64,000 nucleotides of DNA from Candidatus Altimarinota bacterium (GCA_023260135.1 JALQWG010000004.1:1-64000), one strand, 5' to 3'; shown: positions 51,258 through 62,068, counted from the stretch's first letter. Translations and numbers: made by a program. The notes: generated by a model not told the origin, from the sequence alone.

Positions 51258-52229
51258 TTACAATGAGTTCATCTGAGCCTCGATTTTTGCCTCTATCAGT
51301 GGATGTCATGATTCTTGAAATGCAGTCAATAAATCAGATATTTCATTTTCCATTCAAAAATTTCGCATTTTAACCATGAGAATATATGCCTTGATATGTC
51401 GCTTATTGATGTATCCAGGCTTCTTTTTCTCCATCTCTCTCATATCTATCATATTATTAAGCATGTCTTGCAGTTTTCTAAAAACATCGTTCCTATTCAT
51501 GTATATATAATTCCCGAGTCAGAGATATTCTTCGTCAGTATTTATAGTATCTTCATCTGGACTAATATTCAGAAGTCTAATTGCATAATAATGTATTGCC
51601 TTTTTAATAGCAGATAGCTCGTACTGCTGTCTTTTTTCTGCATATATTGAGTGTTTTTTGAGTTTCTTTAATGGAGGCTCTGGACTCAATATCTGAATAA
51701 TATCATGCATTATATCTCATGGACGACAGGCAATAACGTGTTCATGGAGTTCATCAGTAAAAAATTGTAACATTTCCCGTCTTTGTTCAAATGAAAATCA
51801 ACCTGTTGATAATATCAGAGCATCTCTAAAAGTCTGTAATCAGAAGCTTGTATATATCTCCTTCCAGTATTCTGGATGGTCCTCAATAACATCATGGAGT
51901 AAAAACACTAGTATATCATGGAGATTGGCATTGTATTTATCAATATAATCAGATATTATCTGAAATTGGTGAACAAGATATGGTGATTTATCATTTTTTC
52001 TTGCATCATTTCAGTGTGCACGATACATTATATCTACCCCATTCAGGATCTCACTCCATCATGATAAGGTTTGCTGGGTTCAAAATGAATTGTTGATTAT
52101 CGCATCAACATCGCCATTATACTGAGATAATTTTGGATGTTGCATGAGCCAACGATGAAAATACAGAGCTCACCATCATGACTCCGGAATATATTCAAAT
52201 TTAGGATATGTAGAAGTGATTTTCTTCAC
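51258..52229 (-). CDS. HD-domain protein (RelA/SpoT-like HD fold)
   Basis: The 323 residues are hidden behind ten or so UGAs. YLVHQFQIISDYIDKYNANLHDILVFLLHDVIEDHPEYW has the H...HD-x-x-E-D order typical of the (p)ppGpp hydrolase HD fold, but the synthetase domain is absent. The predicted start is GTG at 52229, just after an in-frame TAA. It is the third HD-type protein in the window. The substrate is unknown. Confidence 0.65.
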
Positions 52230-52352
52230 TTAAGAAAATTATTTTTTAAATTATACCACTTTTTATCAATAAGCAAATATATTTTTGACTTTTTATAATT
52301 TTTATTCATTTAATATAAAAATATTTCATTTTGCGCTCTTTTCTTTTTTTGA

Positions 52353-52358
52353 TATAAT
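52353..52358 (+). promoter_or_regulatory. -10 box of ruvB
   Basis: TATAAT ends 10 nt before the ATG at 52369, leaving a leader of only a few bases. Confidence 0.5.
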
Positions 52359-52368
52359 CGTCTCTATT

Positions 52369-53385
52369 ATGGCTATCAAATCCTCCAAACCAGACATCGA
52401 ACGTACCGTCTCACCGAGACAACAAGAAGACGAGATCATATCCGAGATATCACTGCGTCCACGCCGACTCGATGAATATGTCTGACAAGCACAGATGAAG
52501 GAACATCTCAGTGTCGCGATACAGAGTGCAAAGATACGCAACAAGCCACTAGAACATATCCTCTTCTACTGACCACCAGGTCTCGGGAAGACGACTATCT
52601 CGACCATCATCGCACATGAGATGGGTTCAGCCATCAAGAGTACGAGTGGACCTGCCATCGAAAAGCAATCAGATATTATCTCGATTCTCACGAGTCTCAC
52701 GGAGGGTGAGATACTTTTTATCGATGAGATACACCGCCTCAGACCACAGATAGAGGAGATACTCTACTCAGCGATGGAGGACTATCAGATAGATATAATG
52801 ATTGGTTCTGGGACAGGAGCAACCAGTGTGAAGATGGATATACCAGCATTTACCCTCATCGGTGCAACAACTCGTCTGTCTAATCTGTCCAATCCTCTTC
52901 GCGATAGATTCGGGAATGTGATGAAGCTCGACTTCTATGAGACGATTGACCTCGCACGTATTATTAAGAGATCATTCTCACTTCTTGGACTCTCGACACT
53001 CTCGGATGCAGCTATACTCTCAGTAGCAGAACGATCTCGCTGAACTCCCCGTATCGCGAATCGATATGTCAAAATTCTCCGAGACTATGCAACAGTGGGA
53101 AAACCTATAGAAAATAAAGATGAATGTGAAGCGATATTTGAAGGGTTCGGTGTAGATAGTTATGGTCTCGATATTCTCGACCGCAAGCTCATGATGCATC
53201 TCATGGAATCATTCCATGGTCGACCTGTGGGACTCTCGACACTCGCCTCAGTCGTAGGTGAAGAAGTTGCAACTATCGAGGATGTCGTCGAGCCGTATCT
53301 CCTCCAGATAGGATTCATCGAACGCACTCCTCGTGGACGACAGATCACGATGAAGTGAGAGGAATATATGAGAAAAACTGAGTAG
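52369..53385 (+). CDS. ruvB: Holliday junction branch migration helicase RuvB
   Basis: The protein has 338 residues. [18 protein letters not shown] (Gly by UGA), Walker [12 protein letters not shown] with its first Gly from UGA at 52570-52572, Walker [11 protein letters not shown], sensor 1 [18 protein letters not shown] and arginine-finger [11 protein letters not shown] with UGA Gly, then the winged helix [15 protein letters not shown]. Every TGA falls on an invariant glycine. ruvA and ruvC are not nearby. Confidence 0.97.
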
Positions 53386-53410
53386 TAAAAGTTCAAATCT
53401 AGTTTCCTAA

Positions 53411-53545
53411 CTTCCTTATGCGAACTTCTTGTATGTATCCACGCGGATTTCCGTAAAAAATACAAACTGTTTGACGACCAACGGGAGGAGTTTTTGTATT
53501 TTAGGAAATCAAGTGGTATATACATACAGAAGTGAAGCATGGAAG
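53411..53545. repeat. long imperfect palindrome, copy 2
   Basis: Arms CTTCC...ACTTCTTGTATGTATCC and GGTATATACATACAGAAGT...GGAAG pair around GATTTCC..AAAATACAAAC/GTTTTTGTATTTTAGGAAATC. It is followed by a GGTACTTTTTT/AAAAAAGTAC hairpin (53556-53578) and CACTGGATTGCTTCG...AATGACG (53631-53660). It lies between the ruvB and rsmA stops. This 339-base space has no gene. Confidence 0.7.
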
Positions 53546-53724
53546 TGAAAGTTTTTGGTACTTTTTTAAAAAAGTACAGGAATTCTGGATTCCCAACTAA
53601 GAAACGCGGGAATGACAAGAATGACAGAAACACTGGATTGCTTCGTGCCTCGCAATGACGAAAGCCAAGGAATTTACCACAAGGGTACTACCTTCGGGAG
53701 CCATACGGGATGACAAAATTGAAC

Positions 53725-54504
53725 CTATAAAAATTCCTTCCAATCCTCTCGCCTGATCGCCTCAGCGCGAACACGTTCGTCATATCCGAGCCTCTCTATA
53801 TCAGCTCGGATTTTTGCTATATCACAGACACTTCCCTTCATATTCGAGAGGAGCGTCTTGCGTGGATGAGCGAAGGCAATCTTCCAGAGAGAGATGAGAT
53901 TCCTCTCTTGCTCTCTATTTCGGTTTTTCTTCACATCGAATCTAAGGACAATAGAGTCCACCTTGGGCGCAGGGTCAAAAGACGTACGCGGAACATAACA
54001 TACACGTTCTATATCCTCACATGCCTCCTCCATCGCAAGTGAGAGAAGTGAATGGTGCGGCTTTTTTGGATGACGTCACTCAAGTATCTTTTCCCCTACT
54101 TCCTCCTGCATCATGATTACCATCGACTCAGGTGGAGTGAAACTTGAGGCATAGAGAAAGTGGAAGAGAATTGGCGAAGTAATATAATATGGAATATTCG
54201 CAATAACAGAATACTGCTCATATGTTGGAGAAAACTGGAGAACATCTTGATGAAGAATTTTGATCCCTGTTGTGTATTTTTTCTCGAGGATATCAATCAT
54301 ATCCGTATCGAGTTCGACGAGTGTGAGTGTCTCGGGTTTTTGTTCGATGAGCTCATCTGTGAGAGCCCCATATCCAGGACCAACTTCGATGATATTTTTC
54401 CCTGTTACCTCTATGGCATGAGCGATATCAGAAAGGGCCCCTTCATCAATAAGGAAGTTTTGCCCGAGGGATTTTTTGGCACGAATGTATGGAATATCAC
54501 TCAT
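53725..54504 (-). CDS. rsmA: 16S rRNA dimethyladenosine transferase
   Basis: The protein has 259 residues. AKKSLGQNFLID, IIEVGPGYGALTDEL (motif I) and VIANIPYYITSPIL (motif IV NIPY) are diagnostic; UGA glycine at ILEGRHPKKP joins the halves, and FDPAPKVDSIVLRF follows. It dimethylates A1518 and A1519 of 16S rRNA. Its ATG overlaps the stop of the secreted protein upstream (TAATG). Confidence 0.95.
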
Positions 54505-55247
54505 TATCGTATAGTTTCCTGGAGGTATTTATCGAGCTTGTGCATAGCTGTATCTACGAGACGTATCCAGTATGAGAATTTATCGAGGAGTTCACCATAC
54601 TTAGACTTGAGCATGTTGATAAATGTATCTTTGTAATTCTCATAACTCTTGGATACACCCTCTGCAGCGATGAGGAGAGAGAGGTTGTGGAGGGCATCGA
54701 TCTTGCGGCGGGCAAGATCAGAACATGATGCCTGTGGGAGGACATCGGTAGTCTTGATAATAGTGTTATTGGGGTCAACGTTGAGGAGTCCTATGATATA
54801 GGAAATACTACAGGTATTCAAATACTGCCCAGCATACCCAACTCTATCATCAGTAAAAACCTTGATCGACTGCTGCCATGCTATAGGATCATTGTTGCGG
54901 ATACAGTAGAGTGCCTTGGCATGCTGGAGAGATGCCATATCAATCCTCTCAAAAACAGTGGCAAATGCAAGCTGATATGCTAATATCTCATCCTGATGTC
55001 ATCTATTATCGAGGTTAAAATCCCCGCTCGGACAGACAAAGTCAGTCACACTCGATTCATTTCTCGCATCTCGTGCAAACTTGCAGAGAGCATATCGTGA
55101 ACGCGCCTGTGCTCAGAGGGCCTCAGCCTCAGCATATATATCAACCATCTCTGGAACAACAGGACAGACAACAGGAGCAGCTGAAACATGACTCCACGAG
55201 AGGAATCAGATAATACAGAGTACTGATGTGACAATGATACGAATCAT
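54504..55247 (-). CDS. secreted cysteine-containing protein
   Basis: The protein has 247 residues. A signal peptide ends at HVSAA-P. Eight or so Cys (VVCPVVP, YALCKFA, FVCPSGD, YCIRNND, NTCSISY, ASCSDLA) point to disulfides. UGA encodes glycine in CIIGFLSW, EALGAQARSR and DNRGHQDE. The family is not recognised; the mature part is helical. It is translationally coupled to rsmA. Confidence 0.65.
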
Positions 55248-55248
55248 A

Positions 55249-55494
55249 CTATCTACGAAATACGCGTTCGAGGAATGATTTTTTTCTCTCCGGAATATGT
55301 TCTGTATGATGCTCTAGCATATGTGTTGCTTCGTGTTCAGTTTGCTGTTCTTTTTCGCGGAGTTTTTTTACACCATAGATAGAGGCAATTATTCCAGAGA
55401 GGATGACACCAGTGACGACTGCATCCATTTTTTTGATTCACTGCTTGGCAACATTGGATTCTTCTGATGAATTGGATTTTTTACGGAAAAACAT
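55249..55494 (-). CDS. small membrane protein
   Basis: The 81 residues include one transmembrane helix (MDAVVTGVILSGIIASIYGV) flanked by basic residues and a charged cytoplasmic tail rich in Glu and His (EQQTEHEATHMLEHHTEHIPERKK in outline). One UGA glycine (KQGIKKM). It ends 1 nt before the secreted-protein start, so the two are cotranscribed. Confidence 0.6.
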
Positions 55495-55507
55495 TGGTAA
55501 GTAAGGA

Positions 55508-56017
55508 TTATTGTCCTATCTTGATAGACTTGGAAATAAGAGTAAGTTTCGGTATCTCAATCATGATCACATTATGCTCGATAGTTGCTCGTATGCGGTC
55601 AAAACCGAGATTCTCTGGGAGAATAATCGAACGAGAAAACGCTCCATAAAAACACTCCTGGACAAGAAGACGCTTCGCCTCAAGGTATATAGGTGCCTCG
55701 TGACGCTCTCCCGAGAGGGTGAGAATATTGCGTGAGAGAGCAATATCTATCTCAGCTGGATCTACGCCAGCAACCGGTGCAACGACGATGATGCTACTCG
55801 GTGTATCGAGGATATCAACTGCAATCTGACCAATATCTGTATCATGATCGTGTGTATCTCGGATATCTACCTCGATAGCATGAGACTCTTGGTGATGAGA
55901 ATCATCGTGACCATGTACCTCAGTATGAGCATCATGTTCGTGTGAATCATGACTATGACCAGTATGAGCTGTGTGAGGATTTTTATCGTCGTTTGCGACT
56001 CAGAAGACTTTGAACAT
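55508..56017 (-). CDS. small heat-shock protein (Hsp20/alpha-crystallin) with His-rich N-terminus
   Basis: The protein has 169 residues. From about residue 65 the alpha-crystallin domain is seen: SSIIVVAPVAGVDPAEIDIALSRNILTLSGERH, YGAFSRSIILPENLGFDRIRATIEHNVIMIEIPK, which has the L-P strand and the A-x-x-x-N-G/V-hydrophobic end. Residues 15-60 hold about 15 His alternating with Asp, Glu and Ser (HTGHSHDSHEHDAHTEVHGH), a likely metal-binding extension not usual in Hsp20. It binds unfolding proteins. Confidence 0.82.
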
Positions 56018-56043
56018 GAGTAGAGAAAAAAGTTGTCACTATC

Positions 56044-56331
56044 TTATGCGGAAACTCACTTTTTGCAAGATGAAAGTTTCTTCGGAATAATACCGTTAAC
56101 CACATGATAATCCTGTTTAGAATCAAGAAGCTCACTAACTCTTTTATAATATTTCTTTGCTGATGGAAATTCAGAAGCTCTAACTATTGTTGTAATTGTT
56201 CTATCTCTTGTTGTAAGTACAATCTTATCAGCCCAAACCTTTCCTCACTGAGGAAATATACGAATCATCTTTCCATCTTCCTCTTCGATAAGAATATCGT
56301 CTCGTTTAAAGCATTGTACCTGAAGTTGCAT
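56044..56331 (-). CDS. hypothetical protein
   Basis: The 95 residues (MQLQVQCFKRDDILIEEEDGKMIRIFPQGGKVWADKIVLTT in outline) form a beta-rich start and a Lys-rich helix. UGA encodes one Gly in PQGG and another near the end. It has no known family. Isolated between the sHSP and hydrolase genes. Confidence 0.55.
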
Positions 56332-56384
56332 AATTTATTAGTAAATATAATGTATATATACTTATAATAAATTATTAGTCAATC

Positions 56385-56999
56385 CTATTTTCCAAATATT
56401 ACTTCTTCGAGTTCTGGAATTCTCTCAACGCCATGGAAGTGTCCGTATCACTTTTCAGAAATAAAAAAGTGTGTCTCTGCTTCTGGAAGATTCCTAGAGA
56501 GCTCTTGTCCAACAGAAAATGGAACAACAGCATCATCCTCTGCATGCCATATGTGGACTTGGTTTCAGAGTTTTTGTAAATATTCGTAACTCGTCGGCGC
56601 GCTGAAGTCTCACTCATAGATACAAGCAGCAAGGAGATGAATCTGGTTAATTTTATAATCAAACTTTTCTACTTCAGAAAAATACTTCAAGAGAAAACAT
56701 CCACCAAGAGAAGTGCCAAAGAAAGTAACGTCATCATCTGTTTTCATCTTTGCTAATACACCATCAAATACTATCTTCCATTCTTCGTAACGAGCATTAA
56801 GCTTATTCGGCATGGCTGGATAATATACTTGTTCCCCATCTCATATCCATCTTCGAGATATGTGTGTGCGATAATCTATCTTTTCTTTATCTTCCCATGG
56901 GGTAACATAATACTCTGCATAGGTATCTCTGAGAAAGTCCAGATATGATTCCTCGTCGAGGAATGATTCTCAACCATGTACAAAAATAAGTGTTTTCAT
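56385..56999 (-). CDS. alpha/beta hydrolase (RBBP9/YdeN-like)
   Basis: The protein has 204 residues. TLIFVHGGESFLDEESYL opens the fold, FFGTSLGGCFLLKYF is the nucleophile elbow (G-x-S-x-G), HAEDDAVVPF gives the Asp and GYGHFHG gives the catalytic His. UGA supplies several glycines, including one in HGGES. It is a serine hydrolase of unknown substrate. Confidence 0.8.
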
Positions 57000-57140
57000 G
57001 AGTCAAAGATTATGATACAAGAATATTAGAGAAAAGCTCACTGAAATCAATATTTTCCTTGTATATTGGCGAGAGTTTTCTATACTTCTCACATTCCATG
57101 ATTCGTAATTGAGTCATTCATAATTCGTAATTTTATCCTC

Positions 57141-59219
57141 ATGCCCCTCCTCGAACCCAATTACATAGACGAGATATCCTCCACACTTGAACTCAAAAAA
57201 TTCCAAATCGAAGCCGTTCTCACGCTTACGGCCGAGGGTTCGACTGTACCATTTATCGCCCGTTATCGCAAGGAAGCCACAGGGAATCTCGATGAAAAAG
57301 AGATTCGCGACATCCTCGAACTCCAAGGCAAGATCGAGTCCCTCTACAAGACAAAAGTCACTGCAATCAATGGTATAACCGAACAAGGAAAACTCACTCC
57401 AGAACTGGAGGCAAGTATCATCGCCTGCGAGACTCTGAAAGCGGTCGAAGAGATATACAAGCCATACCGCCTCAAGCGTAAAACCAAAGCCATGATAGCG
57501 CTCGAGAAGGGATTCGGTGTAGTGGCAGAGTACCTGAAGAAAAATAATGCGATACGGATTCCTGATGAGCTCAAGAAGGAATACATGGAAGAAGAAATAC
57601 TCGATGGTGTCGTCGAGATCATCGCGGCAGAAATAGTGATATCCCCTGACTTGCGCCACTTCGTGACGAGCTCTATCGAGAAGACTGGTATCGTAACATC
57701 GAAGAGAAAGTCAGAAAAGATGCTCGAAAAACTGGATCCTGCCTCCAAAAAACAAGTCTACAAATTCGATACCTATGCAGAGTTCTCTCGCAAAGTCTCA
57801 CTCCTCAAGCCATATCAGATACTCGCACTCAATCGCGGAGAGAATCTCGGAATCCTCTCAGTATCACTCGATGTAGATGAGGAGGTTTTTGACGAGTTCG
57901 TCCATGAGATCATCCGAACAAAACCGCATGAAGTATACCTCCGCGCTATTACTCTCGGATACAAGACACTCTATGAGTCAGTAGAAAATGAGATCCGCGG
58001 CAACCTGACAGAGATTGGTGAACTCGATGCGGTCGGGACTTTTTCACAGAATCTCATGAGTCTCCTCATGACCAAGCCAGAATATGGTAAAAAGATACTC
58101 GCGATTGACCCAGGATTCCGCACGGGATGCAAGATTGCTGTCCTCGACACCCTCGGGAATCCTGTAGTATTTGATAAGATATACCTCGATAGCCCTCGTG
58201 AGGCGACTGAAAAACTCGAGAAGCTCGTAGCCAAAAATCCTGTCGATGTCATCGTCGTCGGGAATGGTACAGGATCTCAGGAGACCATAGAATTCCTCGG
58301 AAGCTGTCTATCCACTATACCAACATATGTCGTGAGTGAAGCGGGTGCATCCGTCTACTCAGCGTCAGATGTGGCAAGTCAGGAATTCCCTACACTCGAT
58401 GTCACTGACCGCGGAACTATCTCGATTGGTCGTAGGTATATCGACCCACTCTCAGAGCTCGTGAAGATACCACCTCAGAGTATCGGAGTCGGGATGTACC
58501 AGCATGATGTGAGTGAAAAAGTGCTTGCAGAAAAACTCGGATACGTTATCGAAGATGTCGTGAACGCTGTTGGCATCAATGTAAACAGTGCCTCAGCTTT
58601 TGTACTCAATTACATATCAGGGCTCAACAAAAAGTCAGCACAAAAACTCTCAGAGAATAGACCATATCACTCTCGAAAAAGTATCAAAAAAAAATTAGGC
58701 GAAAAGTCGTATGAACAAGCAATAGGATTCCTCCGAGTACCAGATAGTCCAGAACCCCTCGATAATACCGATATCCATCCAGACCAGTATGAACTTGCAT
58801 ACACTCTAATAGAAGAAAAGATAACTTCTCGCGAATATCCGCAACAGAGAGAAAGACTCCAGAATATATACCCTGACGTCACTCCTGCGACTATCGACTT
58901 CATCTGGAAGTCATACGAATCCATCGGTCGAGATCCACGTACTGAGAGTACGGCTATGGTGAGTACGAAAAAGCTCACACTCGAGACAGTATGAATCTGA
59001 GATATTCTCGATGGAGTTGTGCGCAATGTGGTTGCGTTCGGGGCTTTTGTCGATGTTGGACTCAAGAACGACGGACTCGTGCATATCTCAGAGATAGTCG
59101 ACCGGTATATCCGCGACCCTAAGGAAGTCCTCGAAGTCGGACAAAAAGTTCGTGTCAAAGTCACGAACATAGATAAGGAAACATGAAAAATCCAGCTCTC
59201 GATACGACAGGCGAATTAA
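57141..59219 (+). CDS. tex: Tex-family transcription/RNA-binding protein
   Basis: The protein has 692 residues. Tex_N domain, then ILAIDPGFRTGCKIAVLD (YqgF-like), GNGTGSQETIEFL, helix-hairpin-helix region NAVGINVNSASAFVLNYISGL and C-terminal S1 domain (GDILDGVVRNVVAFGAFVDVGLKNDGLVHISEI). A single UGA glycine (ETVGIGDIL) precedes the S1 domain; a standard reading would cut the S1 off. Tex binds RNA and affects transcription. Confidence 0.93.
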
Positions 59220-59276
59220 AAAATATTAATTCTGTCTTTTTTGTCATTCCGTAGGAATCCGTTTTTTTATTTCTAT

Positions 59277-59412
59277 TTGCTTCTTTCTTTTTGTGAGTTT
59301 TTTGATTCTATCGATGTAGTTTCCGTAAAAATTCCAAACGTTTCTTAGTTTTTGGAATTTTAGGAAACAAGTCGAAAATAGAATCCAAAACGAACAAACC
59401 AAAAAGAAGAAC
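59277..59412. repeat. long imperfect palindrome, copy 3
   Basis: Arms TGCTTCTTTCTTTTTG...GATTCTAT...TTTCC..AAAATTCCAAA and TTTGGAATTTTAGGAAA...ATAGAATCC...AAAAAGAAGAA. It is followed by a perfect GGTACTTTT/AAAAGTACC hairpin (59417-59440) and CACTGGATTCTTGG...AATGACGG (59451-59480). It lies between the tex and chorismate-mutase stops. Confidence 0.75.
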
Positions 59413-59508
59413 TTTTGGTACTTTTGGTTACAAAAGTACCAAGCAAGAAACACTGGATTCTTGGTATCTCAGAATGACGGAGAGTAAGATACTAGTTATA
59501 GGAAATTT

Positions 59509-59757
59509 TTATGAATTTTTCTTCAAATATTCCTCTTGTCTCCTCTTCGAGACATCCATCATCTCCTTCCATATTCCTTGATATTCTTCAGGGATTTTTT
59601 CGAGTATCTCTGCCTCACGAACAGGATCAAATACGGGAAGATCGTGTTCCCACTTGTACTCTGCAACTCAGTCTGCGAGTTCCATACGTTCGTCGAGGAG
59701 CCGGAGGAGTTCTGAGTCTATACGAGAGATACTTTGACGGAGTTTTGTGAGTTCCAT
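59509..59757 (-). CDS. AroQ-type chorismate mutase
   Basis: The protein has 82 residues. LTKLRQSISRIDSELLRLLDERMELADGVAEYKWEHDLPVFDP in outline is the chorismate mutase II pattern: R-x-x-I-D-x-x-[L]-x-x-L-[LN]-x-R, then K...V-x-D-x-x-R-E-x-x-[IV]. One UGA glycine (ADGVAEYK). It normally converts chorismate to prephenate. No other shikimate gene is in the window, so it may act in another context. Confidence 0.78.
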
Positions 59758-59760
59758 ATT

Positions 59761-60372
59761 TTACTTTTTATGAGATTTTCGGTACCACTTGTATCCGAGG
59801 TAGAGGGCACCGAGAAGCAGGAGTCCGATAACAATCTCCTTAATATACATGAGTATCATATCCTGCTTGTCTGATGCATAGTACCCTATCGCGATGAGGA
59901 TAATATTCCAGAGTCCAGCACCCAGTATTGTCCAGAGAGAAAACACTGCAAAATTCATCCGAAATACACCCGCAGGTATAGAGATAAGTTGTCGGACTGC
60001 AGGGATAAAACGTCCAACGAACGTTGTAATGGCACCCTTTTCCTGGAAGAACTTCTCTGCTTGGAGATAGTGTGACTCATTCAGGAATATATATTTTCCG
60101 TACTTATGGATAAGAGTTTTGATAACTGGCCCGCCGAGATAATATCCAAGAATATAGTTGATAACTGATCCGAGATATGCACCGGCCGTACCAGCGAGGA
60201 GCACCATAAAAAATGTCATCTCACCTCGTTGGATAAGTGCACCTGCTGGTATCATCGCAACCTCCGATGGAAACGGGATGAAGCTCGACTCAATCGTCAT
60301 CATCGCGAATATACCGATGTATCCGAGGTCAGCGAAGAATCCAAGAACCGTATCTGTAATCTGGTGGAACAT
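59761..60372 (-). CDS. DedA-family membrane protein
   Basis: The protein has 203 residues. FIPFPSEVAMIPAGALIQ, GAYLGSVINYILGYYLGGP, GRFIPAVRQLISIPAGVFRM and WTILGAGLWNIILIAIGYY are the DedA/SNARE-associated signatures with the conserved Glu and Arg. DedA proteins move lipids such as undecaprenyl phosphate across the membrane. It has no UGA glycine. TATACT lies 5 nt before the ATG. Confidence 0.92.
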   Translation of the reverse strand: MFHQITDTVLGFFADLGYIGIFAMMTIESSFIPFPSEVAMIPAGALIQRGEMTFFMVLLAGTAGAYLGSVINYILGYYLGGPVIKTLIHKYGKYIFLNESHYLQAEKFFQEKGAITTFVGRFIPAVRQLISIPAGVFRMNFAVFSLWTILGAGLWNIILIAIGYYASDKQDMILMYIKEIVIGLLLLGALYLGYKWYRKSHKK

Positions 60373-60410
60373 AGAGAAGTATAAGGAAAATTAAGTGAAT
60401 CGATTGTATA

Positions 60411-60440
60411 AAAAATCCCCTGTATTACAAGGGATTTTCT
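60411..60440 (-). terminator. intrinsic terminator of glyS
   Basis: AAAATCCCCTGT / ACAAGGGATTTT stem directly after the stop. Confidence 0.7.
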
Positions 60441-60441
60441 T

Positions 60442-61836
60442 TTAACAACCTTTATTCTTGAGCCAAGTTACGAGCTCATCGAGCTTCACTACTTCTTGTT
60501 CTCAGCTATCTCTATCGCGTACTGTCACCTGACCAGCATCATAGTTCTCAGGTTCGACGCAAATAGAATAAGGAATTCCAGTCTCGTCTGCACGAGCGTA
60601 GCGCTTTCCGATAGTTCCTGATTCATCATAGTCACACATGAACTCACTTGAGAGACGAGCAAAGAGCTCCTCAGCCTGAGGTGCGAACTTCTTCACAAGT
60701 GGATAGATACCCACCTTGATTGGTGCAACCGCAGGGGCGAATCGCATCACCACACGACTTCCCTCCTCAGTTGTTACTTCATCGTAGGCATCACACATAG
60801 CAGCGAGCGTGAGACGAGAAAGTCCGATAGATGGCTCGATAACGTATGGCACATACTTGGTGTTATCAAACGGATCGAAGTATGAAAGATCCTGCTTCGA
60901 GAGCTCCATATGCGCCCGGAGGTCGTAGTCAGTACGATTGGCAAGGGTCGATATCTCTCACCATCCGAATGGAAAAAGGTATTCGAAGTCTCCAGCTCTT
61001 TTTGAATAATGTGGTAGTCCCTCGGCAGGGATCTCGACAAACTGAACCTTGTCTGACTTGAATCCGAGAACCTCTGTAAAGAATCTCTGTTCTTCACTGA
61101 GCCAATTCTCGAAGTTTTCAGCATCCGTTCCAGGCTTGCAGAAATACTCGATCTCGATCTGTTCGAATTCACGAGTTCGGAAGATAAAATTCTTCGGTGT
61201 GATCTCATTGCGGAATGCTTTTCCTGCCTGTGCAACTCCGAATGGTATTTTTTTGCGAGATGAGCGAGCAATATTCGGGAAGTTCACGAATATTCCCTGT
61301 GCAGTCTCAGGACGGAGATAGACAAGTGCTGTTGCATCTTCAGTTGTTCCCTGATGTGTCGAGAGCATGAGATTGAATCGTTTTACATCACCCCAGTTTT
61401 TCTTACCGCAGTTCGGACAGGCGATATGCCCGAGCTTCATATAGACATTGAGGTCTTCGAGTGCCGTCTTATCTCCTGCCCAATTAGTTGGAACAGGGAA
61501 ACCTGCATCCTTCTCAAGTGCTTCTTCGATGAGCTTATCTGCACGATGACGAGTATTACAGTCCTTACACTCCATAAGAGGGTCAGAAAAAGACCCAACA
61601 TGCCCAGACGCAACCCAGACATTTGGATTCATCATGATAGCAGCATCGAGGAGTACCATATCTTTACGCTTCTGGACAAATTCTCGTGTCCAGAGATTTT
61701 TGATATTGTCCTTGAGAAGTATTCCGAGTGGACCATAGTCCCATGAGTTCGCGAGACCTCCGTAGATCTCAGAACCCTGGTAGACAAAACCTTTTGTTTT
61801 TGCAAAGGTGACGAGTGTAGACATTTCGACTGACAT
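60442..61836 (-). CDS. glyS: glycyl-tRNA synthetase (single-chain alpha2 type)
   Basis: The protein has 464 residues. Zn-type cysteines CKDC...CPNC, YLRPETAQGIFVNF, motif 2 QAGKAFRNEITPKNFIFRTREFEQIEIEYF in outline, YSKRAGDFEYLFPFGWGEISTL (UGA for the Gly after W) and motif 3 GLSRLTLAAM. In a code-25 cell this enzyme must also charge the UGA-reading tRNA-Gly, so recognition cannot depend strictly on C35-C36. It is preceded by a T-box leader, so expression should follow uncharged tRNA-Gly. Only two glycines are UGA. Confidence 0.96.
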
Positions 61837-61876
61837 ATAGAAAAGAGTTAGGAAGTAAGTTTCTCTTTTGGAATCA

Positions 61877-62062
61877 AAAAAAGACCCGCAAAAAAGAATA
61901 AACTTTCTTGGGGTCCTCTGGTTTCTAACTATGCACTACGACTATGTCTATGCACTCCTGAAGGACGGTTCCACCCAAGTTTCCTACAGTTGTAGGACAA
62001 CTTCATTGTATTTAGTTTTTCTCATCAGGACGCCACTCCAGAGTCACTGAAAAACTGAATAT
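61877..62062 (-). promoter_or_regulatory. T-box riboswitch leader of glyS
   Basis: Reading the minus strand: a stem-I-like hairpin (AGTTTTTC...GAAAAACT) containing GGA and GGC; a stem-III hairpin TCCTAC/GTAGGA; then CTTGGG-TGGAACC-GTCC (61963-61979), whose CTTGGG and GTCC pair with GGAC-CCCAAG at 61907-61916. That is the canonical antiterminator: helix A1, a 7-nt bulge UGGAACC and helix A2. The 3' strand is shared with a terminator GACCC...GGGTC followed by seven T (61877-61916). The UGGA of the bulge is complementary to the UCCA 3' end of the tRNA-Gly in this window. Confidence 0.88.
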
Positions 62063-62068
62063 ACTCCA

